A DNA stretch of 28,320 nucleotides from Paramarasmius palmivorus (lineage: Eukaryota; Basidiomycota; Agaricomycetes; Agaricales; Marasmiaceae). Shown here piece after piece: positions 17,341-26,976 of this stretch (its first letter is position 1; each line of letters opens with the position of its first letter). Below the pieces are notes generated by a model. It was given only the letters and a program-made list of their open reading frames with translations, did no database searches and had not been told where the DNA came from. The position numbers were made by a program, and so were the translations under genes. The stretch lies in contig JAYKXP010000314.1 in the NCBI GenBank assembly GCA_037176845.1, forward strand, positions 1-28,320. Direction: 5' to 3'.

Positions 17341-18882
17341 ATGTCGTCGATTGCAGAAGAACTCGACTCTTTACTGTCCGTTACACGGATCGTTGTACTC
17401 CCAATGACCACGCTTTCGGTAGGTTTCAGACAGGGTTCTCTTTCTCCAAACTGATATTTTGACAGGTCACGTACTTTGTCTATGGCGAGTACCTCTTCAT
17501 GTTCGAAGATGGCCTCATCAACTCGTTTCCTTTCATTAGGCAGTTACGTCCTCCTCTTTGGAACATACGTCTTCATGATGCGAAGTCATGAGCAAAGCAC
17601 GATTACTGTGAATAGGCTCTACCTAGGACTGACAACCGTCCTGTTCGTACTGTCTACAGCGTTCGCCTTGGTCTATACTATCTTCTATGTCGAAGACTCT
17701 ATCGCTTTTTTCGAAACGGTCAAGACTAGAGACCTCCGACCCTTTGTTAAATACTTGTTGCCTGTCAACAATCTAGGGAGGCTTGTTCTTTAGTAAACCT
17801 TGCGCTTCCCAGTCCATGTTCATCTTGGATCTGACCCATGGGTACTTTCTAGTGGACTGGAGGATCTGATACCTGTTCTTCTCAAGTATGTGTTGGCTAT
17901 CAAAGTAGGATCAAAACTGACTCATTGTTAGTATCGCGGCGGATTGGATGCTCGTTAGGGTTCCTTCTACTTGTACGTGTCTTTGGCTCATTTTACGCTA
18001 GATTCACCGTTGCTACACGATCTGGAGCTCCAACAAACGGATTGGTATTCCCTTGATTCTTGCTTCAGTTCTGACGAACGGTACTCATATTCTTTCCTTT
18101 TCATTCGTGATGCCCTACTGACGTACAGCTCATAGGTATCGGGATTGTCAGCTACGTTATGATTGTGATTGGTGTCGTTGACGCAAAAGAGAGACGTTTA
18201 TACGATCAAGGGAGCAACATAAGCACCTGGTATGCTATTGCTAGCATTGTTGTCAACTCTATTTTGACACTTCTTACTGGTATGTCTCTTTGCTTTGCTT
18301 TGCATTGTTCACTGTCTCTTCTCATATCTGTAATTTTATACAGCCGGTCGTATCTGGTGGATTCATCGGCAAGTCCGCGCCCATGGTGTTCATACAAACG
18401 ACAGACTAGTTCCATCTGTCTGTAGAATCATGTGTGTATACATTCGTACTGTGCCGTTATTCACAAACTGATAGTTTTGTGAACAGCCTTGAATCAGGGA
18501 TAATCTACCCACTCTTCCAAATTATTAACCTAATCGAAACCAACTTGACATCGGACGATGATCTACCAGGGAGGCATCCATTCGACCTTTATCCGGTCGC
18601 TACACTTAGTGCTGTGAGTACCCTTCGTGCGTCTCCTGGTCCTCTATCATGATAATTATTGATTCAAAACAGGGAATCGCACCTACACTTGTCATGGTTC
18701 GTGCCAAACTCGGGAAGAACGTCGAGAGCCTACGAACCGGAGAGGCAGTGTCGGAGATTCGGTTTAACGATCGGCTCGGGCATGCAACCAGTACCGCCGC
18801 TGGATCACAGGCGCCTTCTCCCGGGAATAGCGATGGCGAAGCTGTTAGACCTCGGGACGAGGGAAAGGGATCTGTAGTGTAA
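17341..18882 (+). CDS. Seven-helix membrane protein, paralogue C (10 exons)
   Basis: Exons: 17341-17418, 17466-17484, 17540-17792, 17853-17885, 17932-17953, 18002-18080, 18136-18279, 18344-18431, 18487-18613, 18673-18882, giving 350 codons plus stop. Intron 2 begins with GC (TATG|GCGAGT); the others are GT-AG. The N-terminus MSSIAEELDSLLSVTR is short and hydrophilic, without a signal peptide, and is followed by about seven hydrophobic segments. Landmarks are YFVYG, FGTYVFMMRSHEQ, NRLYLGLTTVLFVLSTAF, RIWWIHRQV, ESGIIYPLFQI, RAKLGKNVES, RFNDR. Exon 9 is longer than in A and B because of a DDDLPGRH-containing insertion in the loop before the last helix. Intron 3 shares sequence with intron 3 of B (CCATGTTCAT), suggesting B and C separated more recently than A. 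Function is unknown. Confidence 0.85.
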
Positions 18883-19203
18883 TTCTGGCGACTTGGAAAG
18901 CACGCGAGATTAAGCCCTTGAGATACATGTCATAGATTTCAGTGTATCGTATTCTATTTATCGTGACTGTAGGCTTGTAAATTATTGGATATCGTTTCGA
19001 GGACGTGTAAGTACCATTGAACATGGAATGGTTGATACAATTGACTTGGATGACGCGTGTTTAAATAACTTTGAGAATCTCTTTTCCGCTAACACAACCC
19101 TTACAGCACCGAAACTTGAAACAACTGCCTAATCATCATCCTAAGTACCGGTTGGTGCCTTCGCCAACTCACGCTCGACGGACATCCAAGAAAACGTTCC
19201 CCT
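18883..19203. other. 3' flank of paralogue C, nothing else recognised
   Basis: AT-rich sequence follows the stop codon without a canonical AATAAA. No coding or repeat signal was seen before the CLF1-like fragment begins. Confidence 0.5.
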
Positions 19204-19850
19204 TCACACTGCGGAAGCAACCCTTGGCTCCGGCCTGATAGTAGCCCATCTCTCATAAATAGCACTTGCACGATCCATCTCCCCATACCGTTCCTCCATC
19301 TTTATATACGCTTCCCATGCCTTGTCATCAGGCTCCCATTGCATCCATCGCTCAAACACTTGTCGAGCACCAGGCGCGTTTTCCAGCAATTCCTCCACAT
19401 AAACGTATCTATACCACAGTTGGTCAACGCGTGGTAATAATGTCACTGCTTTGTCCAAGAGATTCCGTGCATTTTGCACGTTCCAAAACTCGAGCTCCAA
19501 TTCCGCGTATCCGAGCCATAGTTGAATGTTCCGTGGATCGACATCCAAGGCTCGCTCACACACCCAGCGGGAACGGCCAAATTCGTTTTGGGAAGCCTGG
19601 TTTGAACGAAGAGTGCCAGTCAGCGCTCAGCAATTGTCGCGTCCATGTCAAAAGTAGTATGCGTACCTCCCAGTTGGCATACTGAAGCCATTGTTCGCAT
19701 GCTGCCTGTGCTGCGCCTGATTCTTTCTTCAAACTCCTTCCTCTGTATTCTTCTGCCTTCGACCCTCTACTGTGACGCGTGAAATAAGATTTCTTGTCTC
19801 TTGAGCCTGATATGAGCAATGAGCATGATATCGGGGGCAACCGCCTAGTG
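19204..19850 (-). pseudogene. CLF1: Truncated CLF1/Crooked-neck splicing-factor copy
   Basis: The minus strand encodes part of the HAT-repeat protein CLF1 (Syf3/Crooked neck), a spliceosome scaffold of the NineTeen complex. The 3' block (19596 to 19204) reads [20 protein letters not shown], then [40 protein letters not shown] and RPEPRV. It then runs into ASAV and a TGA, where the true protein continues for several hundred residues. A GT-AG intron of 70 nt (19666 to 19597) separates it from the 5' block ending EQWLQYANWE. In the 5' block EEYRGR is followed by RKEFEERIRRSTGS in a different frame before returning, showing two compensating indels. Further upstream only traces (near 19800-19850) resemble the N-terminal region. 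The retained intron means a DNA-level copy, not retroposition. A functional CLF1 should lie elsewhere in the genome. Confidence 0.85.
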
Positions 19851-20190
19851 GAGAGAGAAGGAAAACCCACGGGCATTTAGTACAATACCCACGCGCCTGT
19901 ACATAGAAAACCATCGGGCCCGCGCGCCTTCCTAATAAAGTAGGACTGACACATCAACCCATGTGACAACGACAAAGAACGTGGGCACTTTGTTGATGAC
20001 AAGGTGTAATTTCTCCCCTCATAGACTCTACGCGCGACCAGGGATTCCTGCACCTCCCTGCTCACATCCATTGTGAGGAGGAATTCTTACACCTTGTGGC
20101 GCAACATTCGAAATGCAGATTTTGAGGGATCTCGGTACGTTTTACTGGTTTTTAATGTCTTGAACAATCGTAACTAAACCTGAGCGTAGG
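19851..20190. other. Short spacer between CLF1 relic and tandem array
   Basis: No gene seen. Isolated strings such as TTACACCTTGT (near 20090) resemble pieces of the array unit, so the array may once have extended further left. Confidence 0.45.
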
Positions 20191-21428
20191 GGTGTGCTGA
20201 CACCTCATCAGCTCTGAGGGTGTCACAATTCTTTCTCACATTGCCTCCTCCACTCACATGTTATGCTTGTGGGGGTGTTTCTTCACCTTCTCGTACTATC
20301 ATCCCGACATGGTGCAATAACACTTTCACATCACCTTTCCTCGTGGGTGCAACTACACCCTTTCGCACCACCCTTGCACCTGAGGCTACTACGGCACCTT
20401 CCCACTCGTTACTATCGACGAGGTGCACCAGCACTTTTTCGCAATACCTTTCCTCCATAGGGTGCGGCTATACCTTCCCAGTCATCAACCTCGACGGGGT
20501 ACCTACCTTTCACCAGCTGGTGCGGCTGTACCTTTTCGCAAAACCATTTCCCAGATGGTGCACCTGCACCTTCTCAAATTGCCCTCGCTCGGGCAGGTGC
20601 ACCTACACCGTGTCAGCCTTCACCTTCGAAGAGGTGCGGTTTCACCTTTTCGCAAAGCCTTTCCCCAGACGGTGCACCTGCACCTTCTCACGTTGCCCTT
20701 GCTCCGGCAGGTGCAGCCATACCTTCTCAGCTTTCACCTTCGACGAGGTGCGGTTATACCTTTTCGCAAAACCTTTCCCCAGACGGTGCACCTGCACCTT
20801 ATTGAAGCTCTTGGAGTACCTACTGGCCATCACCGTCGGCGTGGTGCAATTACACCCTCTCCTGTTACCTTTCCTCGGATGGTGCAATCACACCTTTTCA
20901 CACTGCCTTTGCACGAGGAGGTGTACCTATACCTTGTCAACTTCTACTATCGACGAGGTGCTATTACACCTTCTCACATGGCCATTCCCCTGACGGTGCA
21001 CATACACCTTCTCGCATTACCGTCGCTCGACCTGGTGCAGATGTACCTTCTCCGCTTTCACTGTAACCAGGTACCTCTCTCCGCCCTTGTTCAGGAGATG
21101 ACGATGGTGAGGTGCAATCACACTCTCATATGGCCATTCCCCCGATGGTGCATGTACACCTCCTCACATTATCCTTGCCCGGGCAGGTGAACTTCCGCCT
21201 TTTCGTACTGCCTTTTCCCCAGACGGTACACCTACACCTTCCCACGTTGCTGTTGGTCGACGAGGTGCAGCTATACCTTTTCCGCTTACACCTCTGCTGC
21301 GGTGCAATTGCACATTTTCATCCTACCTTTCCCCAGACGGTACACCTACACCTTTCTACATCACCTTTGCTTGACAAGGTGCCGAAATACCTTACTGGAT
21401 GGCACTGTCTATGACGTGCAATTACACC
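20191..21428. repeat. Tandem array of 38-nt palindromic units (114-nt trimers)
   Basis: GGTGC-type motifs recur at, among others, 20274, 20311, 20346, 20422, 20461, 20557, 20596, 20633, 20671, 20710, 20747, 20785, 20843, 20881, 20920, 20957, 20995, 21034, 21070, 21111, 21147, 21186, 21225, 21264, 21301, 21339, 21378 and 21415. Spacing alternates 39-37-38 nt, so every third unit repeats at 114 nt. The core is GGTGCANNTACACC, an imperfect palindrome, followed by about 24 nt of T/C-rich spacer. Three unit types can be told apart by what precedes the core: CCAGAC, CGGGCAG/CGGCAG and TCGACGAG. Because 114 is a multiple of three, long frames stay open on the plus strand (20220-20993 and 20423-21190), but their translations are repetitive and I do not regard them as genes. 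A weaker motif at 20191 (GGTGTGCTGACACC) marks the left edge. Confidence 0.85.
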
Positions 21429-21481
21429 TTGCATCGGCCTTGAATCACCAAGAGTGGCGATACTTTCACTGCGTAGCACTC

Positions 21482-23526
21482 CTACAATCTTTGCATTGCC
21501 AGAATGCGCAACCTATTCCATACCGACACAAAAACTCTTGTATAAAGAATCGCCCTGTTCTGCCTCATATAACTCACGGCCTTCCGAATCCTTCCAATCC
21601 CGCTATTCCCGCACTCTGCCGCGCTCGAATTCAACTTTGACAACCCGGCGTTAGTCTCTGTATACGGCAGCAAAAAGGACGATGTTGAGCACTTTGTATG
21701 GCCTTTTGCATGGAAGCCATCAACCAGGAATTGGGTTCTCGCAAAGAACTCTGGCTCCCTAGTCATGCAATACGGCCCTAACGCACATGCAAAGTCGTAT
21801 ATCACCCTTTTAGGTGCCTCTGGCCAGCGTGTGATCATGGCAGAAAACACGTCATTGCGTCCCTCTCCCTCTGGGATACAATGAAAGCCATAGCATATGC
21901 TGTGTGTGCACCACGCACACATAAGGCCACCTGTCAGGCGGCGCTCCCCATAACTAGAGTAATATTTTGCACATTTTCCCCTTGAGCCAGAGGCACGATC
22001 ACGATCACCATCGCCGCTCAGGTCGGGATAGCGGGGGCGGTTTCGAATACGAGGTAGTCCGTAACAACAGCCTGTCTAAATCCGACATCAGCTTGAGGAA
22101 ACGGTGAGTGTGCTGCCTTATTACCTCTCTCCAATCCTCCTCGCTCACAGCATCGTTCACAGGCACAGGTGCAAGGTTCCCTTGCTTCAATGCATTCAAT
22201 ACAACACTGGCACGCCCCACCATCCACTGACATACCGCTAGCAACTCTGGGCTAAACCTCCCTGTTACATGTCTCTCCCCTTCCAATACCATCATAAGCG
22301 CCGGTATATCAACCAGTGTCGATGCATTCTCATCTGTTGGAGAAGTCACGAACGCTTGGAGTAGTTCCAACGCGGCCTCGTTTACCATTTGAATTGTCGA
22401 TTCCTCCGCAGCCAGCTTTTTACCAGACTGTCAGCAAATGTATGGACACCAGCGCTACTTGCATACCTGTTCAAACAGACCGATGTATCGTCGTCTCAAT
22501 GCCTTATTCATCGCCGGCCCTGTCTTATCGCCAGAGTAGGCTAGAGCACCTTTCGAAACAGTTTCCCAGTTCGGTGTGCTTCCTTCTCCAAGTCGACAAC
22601 TAGCTCCGCCAGGTCTACACCCTTCGGAGCCTGTCGACCTTCCTTCACTATCTCCTCCTCTCCATTCCACTCTTCCCCTGACCATTCACTCTCCTTTGCC
22701 TCAAACCGGTTTCCGCTTTCACTGAGCCATTGACGGATACGACTCCGAATTGATCGCTGCTTTGGCATTGCCGGAAGCCATTGGGGTTTTTGTGCAATAT
22801 CGTCGTCGCCGAACTGTGGAGGAATTTGCTCGGTGAAGGTTGGTGGACGCAGGCTATTCTTGACAAACTTTTTTACTGAATGCCAATGTTACCCCGTCCC
22901 AGATTCACACATTCTCCGGACATATCCCCGCATTTGGTACACTGCAGGTCGTTCGCCCAGTCCTGTATGTTTGACGTATGCAAACCACGCTTCTCGGAAG
23001 AGATCCTCCCCTATGAATTTGCAACCTCTGCTGTCGTACACCCTGGCCATCGCCTGCGTAACGCCGCAAACGGAGTCTCAGATGAACTATCCGATTTGTA
23101 TATTCATCAAGCAGCTCATGCGTAAAGAGTACAGAGTTGTTATAGTTGAACACCAACCCCATTCTCTCGATCTGGTCCATATGTAGCAATGGCGTCGTGG
23201 TGGACATGTGGGCACAGTTGTATCTCCAAATCATGTGAGCTCGTTCCAGTGAGCCCATACACCTGTACACCTTCAGGTCTTTCTTCAGGTAAAGCCAGAT
23301 TGAACTTGGGCCGTGTCGAAAGCAGTGCAGCTGCCGTTGACTTCTCCGACCAAGCAGAACACTGAAGGTAGAATCCCTGTGGGATTCTGCTCGAGTGTAA
23401 TGGGATCTTATCCGAAGGCAAATAGCCCATATTGGGGGCATTATAGGCAAGAATGATACGGCAGTCTCTCCCTCCTCTCCCTCCTGTCCCCATCATCCAC
23501 TGCACACGATAGTCAGACAATGTCAA
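21482..23526 (-). mobile_element. Decayed KDZ-like transposase gene
   Basis: Read on the minus strand, fragments of one protein follow in order: HDLEIQLCPH (about 23220), FNYNNSVLFTHELLDEYTN (23120), SSETPFAA then FIGEDLFREAWFAYVKHTG (about 22990), WANDLQCTKCGD, PENV-stop-IWDGVTLAFSKK (about 22890), QWLPAMPKQRSIRSRIRQWL, SKGALAYSGDKTGPAMNKAL (22530), a likely 41-nt intron (22470 to 22430), EESTIQMVNEAALELLQAF (22390), KCAKYYSSYGERRLTGG (21940), HSICYGFHCIPEGEGRNDVF, RVIYDFACALGPYC, GFHAKGHTKC and NSSAAECGNSGIGRIRK. This organisation, with cysteine clusters and an RNase-H-like end (possible acidic residues in YDFAC and SAAEC), resembles fungal KDZ (Kyakuja-Dileera-Zisupton) transposases or their associated proteins. 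At least four frame changes and one in-frame TGA show it is dead. Family assignment is from memory; that it is a dead multicopy-type gene is clearer. Confidence 0.65.
22430..22470 (-). other. Intron kept inside the decayed KDZ-like gene
   Basis: On the minus strand GTATGCAAG follows LFEQ and the intron ends TTGCTGACAG, with a CTGAC branch-like sequence close to the end. Splicing joins GLFEQ to SGKKLAAEESTIQMVNEAAL in frame, which retention would not (it meets a TAG). This shows the element's gene was once spliced by the host. Confidence 0.6.
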
Positions 23527-24300
23527 TAATGTTTAGTGACAACTCACACCGCATATGGCCTTTCCTCATCCTCCAGTTTCTTGATTTACCCAGCTCGTCA
23601 TCTCTGATGTTTCATCACATTTCTTCAGATAAGGCGATCGCAGCTGTGATATTGCTGGCAGCGGCTACGATCCTTTCGAACAATGCATGTCCCTCCCCGT
23701 TGTCGAAACCTTCATCTGAAACAACTGCCCTCCTTCAGGGCTCCTCCATAGCTTTTGGCTGAAAAAACCGTGTCAACCAAACGATTGCCACGTTGCTTGT
23801 CATCTGTCTCCAAAACATCACGGTCTTCCCTCGTCAGCCAGAAGTTCAGCCACAGATCCAAAAAGACATTTATAATCAGGCATTTACCGCTGAACCACAG
23901 ATCTTCATCTCTACGAAATCGTTCATCACGGAATTCCAAGTAGAATAGCTGGTGCACACAAACTATTTTCCTTTTCGCCGTCAGGACACAAACAAGTGAG
24001 CCATCAGCTTGTTCCCAACGTTGCGCGCCATTCCATCTCATGTGATAAAAATGTTTACTACATCCGAATATTCAATTAGACTCTGTCACCGTTGCAATGT
24101 CATACTCACTGTTGGCTCTAGATCTTGTAAGTTCCATCCCTGCACTATGTAAACGTAACGACTGATTCTGATGAACTTATGCACAACCAGAATCAACCAT
24201 TTCCACATAGGTCCGCAAAGGATTCTTCCCAATTCCTCCATGCCAGTTGACCTCCATACCAGCGTCAACTTCAATCTCGGTGTCTCGCTCAGTGAATCTG
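23527..24300 (-). pseudogene. Possible upstream part of the KDZ-like gene
   Basis: The minus-strand frame 24041-23712 (109 codons) reads like real protein, with RKIVCVHQLFYLEFRDERF, DLWFSGKC and VFLDLWLNFWLTREDRDVL, and GFDNGEGHALFERIVAAAS follows in another frame near 23700. A further minus frame lies at 24274-24086. Stop codons and frame changes separate the pieces. Position and strand suggest they are the N-terminal half of the element at 21482-23526, but I recognise no domain in them, so they could be an unrelated relic. Confidence 0.35.
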
Positions 24301-25240
24301 CCAGGCATTAAGTCGTTTTCCCCCTAGGTCAAGCCTCATTTCGGTTATCCTCCGCAGAATCATATCCAAGGTCGTTGGTCGACTATAGGAACTGCGTGAT
24401 GATCTTACACCTCACTCGCCGCCTTGTTCGGATCGTCTCCGACGTTTGGAGGTTTGCTTTTGGGGGACTCCGGTGTTTCAGCAGGTTGGTGCGGATGTCG
24501 TGAGCTAGTCCAGGTTTATCGATCTCTCCAATGCATTGCTGCCCACCGTAAATTCAAACGAATTTCCGACCTAGGATAGACCACAGTATGAGGATGTCGG
24601 AGGTGGTTTGTACTTCTTTTATATTGTTTTGTCGTGGATAGGTGCATTGGGAATGCTGTTTGTCGAGTTTGAGCCACCCGCGATATAAATTCTTGTCACG
24701 CCGGCTTTTCTTTCTCGACGCGTCCATGACTACTACCTAGCCCCGTCGCTCACCTCGCAAGACTTCACATCCAAAAGCCCATGCCCCTAAGGGAACGACC
24801 ACTGCAAACGAATGTCCCGGAAGGCCTATGTAGAGATGTGAACATAGCGCCAAGGCTAAGGAAAAGTCAGTTTTATCTGGTCTTCGCACGCTCCTTATGG
24901 TCTCACCATCGCTTTGTCCCAGCAGGTGGCTCGTCAATCCAGGCGACATGAGGCGCAATCAGCTAAGTGACTTCCTATAGTGTCAACCGCATATGTACCA
25001 AACACTGACTTGGTTTTTTCGGCAGTACACTGCAGGTGATCCGACTGACGGTATTTATGTTCTTCCGCGTACAATATTAATACTGACTGTATTCTCAGAA
25101 CTCCAGCGCCGCCCAGCGGCCATAAACTCTTCCTCTTCCCCGGCTCCGTCTCGAGAGTCGGCTCCTCGAGCAGTGAGTGTGTTCCTAATGTTGCTTTCCG
25201 TAAATTAGCTGTCTTTAGGAAACTCCATCGATCCTGCATT
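24300..25240. other. No gene assigned
   Basis: A minus-strand frame at 24934-25374 (146 codons) and a plus-strand serine/proline-rich stretch near 25110-25165 (SSSSPAPSRESAPRA) oppose one another; neither is recognisable. No terminal repeat for the decayed transposon could be defined here. Confidence 0.4.
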
Positions 25241-25470
25241 TTACTTGGACCTAATGAAGGCCCAGTGGACCTCTCTGTATTCCTCTGCCTGCTCATTTGA
25301 GGGTTGCGCCCCAGACGCCGACTCCGAGCCCACAGCCTGCCAATTCGTCGATTTTCATTGTTCTCTCCCAGCAAGGCCTTCTACGCAATCTTCTCCCCAC
25401 TGCAGGCTCCACATTTTTCACTTTCAATGGGGATCAATGCGAGTTCAACGCAGATCATATCAATAATAAA
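25210..25470 (+). other. Unassigned coding-like fragment
   Basis: The plus strand reads FYLDLMKAQWTSLYSSACSF, with DSEPTACQFVDF in the same frame, and a second frame from 25297 holds SSIFIVLSQQGLLRNLLPTA then FFTFNGDQCEFNADHINN. The change of frame and the lack of start or splice partners suggest a relic. The family is not recognised. Confidence 0.25.
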
Positions 25471-25506
25471 ATTTTTTTTTTAATATTTAATGTTTTTTTT
25501 TTTTTA
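25471..25506. repeat. AT-only tract with two T runs
   Basis: Runs of 10 T (25472-25481) and 13 T (25493-25505) are joined by TAATATTTAATG. It is a simple low-complexity tract, and it truncates the coding-like fragment to its left. Confidence 0.7.
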
Positions 25507-25689
25507 GTTCGATGCACACCGACGATGACGACAAACAAAGATGACCAAGACACAACAAACGCGTTCGGGTTAGTAAATAAAAAACCCGTGTGTATATGGC
25601 TTCGTGCCGGGGGTCCATGCAGTAGGAGAGATACCATTGGGTTTGTTTACCACTCGTATTTGATCTGTACGATCTGACACACCCTTTTA

Positions 25690-25800
25690 CCAGATGTCCC
25701 CGTCGTCATCCCAAAGAACCATATGAGGGCTTTCCAGGAGAGCTACGCACCAAAGACATTTAATGAACGTGTCAAGCGTATTGTAGAACGTGTGAGTGGG
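25690..25800 (+). other. Unassigned short coding-like stretch
   Basis: After a TTTTACCAG acceptor-like string the plus strand reads DVPVVIPKNHMRAFQESYAP and continues KTFNERVKRIVER before a GTGAGT donor-like string. It looks like an internal exon of a gene, but no flanking exons were found and I do not recognise it. Confidence 0.25.
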
Positions 25801-26960
25801 CTTTCCATACTCTGAAATGTCTGTTGCTTCTCTTGACTGTGTGAGAAGTCGCAACGTTACGGGGTGATGGCGGTACTTCTTGCTCACCATTCAAACCTCC
25901 AACCATGGTTTTTGTTCACTTTGTCTCAAAGAACCTCAATGCAGATGTAGGCGGTGCCTGGACGAGATTCACAGTCTACACAGCCAACCTTTACACCTCA
26001 CTTTCCAAGGGCCACAATCCGTAACGTCGCAGAGGTAGAGGATGGAGGCGGTAAGACACGGGAGGCATCTACGTAAAACCAAGGAGGCTGAGGCTCGCGC
26101 TCTACCGCAGTAGATTCTCTACAGCGCTCCATTGCCGACAGGACAAGATCATCGAAGAAAACTCCGAACTGTCCTTCTCGCTCGTGGACGAAGGTTCTGT
26201 TTCATAATAAAGGATATTGGTAGATTTGTTGCAGGAGATACGTTTTTCACAGGCAAAAATATATCATTTTGAATGCCCCTACTTCAAGAGTTCTGAGAAG
26301 TGCATCTTAAGTACGGCTTTGACATCGAACAGATCTGGCTAAGAAGCACTTAATAAGTCGCTGGTTGTTCCGGAAATGTGCATGGACCTTCCAAACAATG
26401 CAATGCGTGTTTTGGCTGGTAGTTGGGAGGTTTTGAGACAGGGTGTGATGGTATGGGTCGCTGGGGGGTTTCGTGTTCATTTGAGAGGTTATGTATGGAT
26501 TCGGTAAGGTGGTGAGGACAGACCGTGAGGGACGGTCGCTCCAAAAGCACTGCGGAGAGATCGATATTTCAGCTACGGTAATGGTTTAAATCTAAGATCA
26601 TCAACGATCAGGACTCAGGAGCTCCTCGTCACAGTGTTCCAAAGTCGCTCACTGTGTCGGGGAGGGCTCGGCCATGCTCACATTCTGTCAAACCCCAAAA
26701 AAAACCTCTGACCTTCCTTCTAGGTGATCCATTTGCCTCGTGGCAGTGCTCTCAAAACTACTCATTCAAGCAGAAATCTCTGTGCAAGCCTCCGAGTTCT
26801 CATACGCTCTCGTGCCTGCTTCTTGTTTTTTCCGGATATCTGTAGCCGTGATTGTAAGCAGCCGATCGTTGAGTAAATTGTTTGTACCTTTGCCTATAGT
26901 TTGCAGATGCCACCTGTTGAAGCCACGACGCTTTTCAATGCTGCGACCTGCCCGCAAGGT
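25800..26960. other. No gene assigned
   Basis: Only short frames occur (for example 26350-26550 minus, 26740-26976 plus and 26766-27023 minus), and none resembles a known family. No repeats were noticed. Confidence 0.4.
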
Positions 26961-26976
26961 TAGTGATAAGGAGTAA

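Noticed and set aside
20191..21428. CRISPR-like appearance of regularly spaced palindromic repeats
   Set aside because: Host is a eukaryote, the spacers are themselves repeated every 114 nt rather than unique, and no cas-like gene is present. It is a tandem array with a higher-order period.
22905..23450. A long minus-strand frame as a separate gene
   Set aside because: Only its first part carries the conserved motif; the conserved sequence moves to other frames, so it is part of one frameshifted transposase-like relic.
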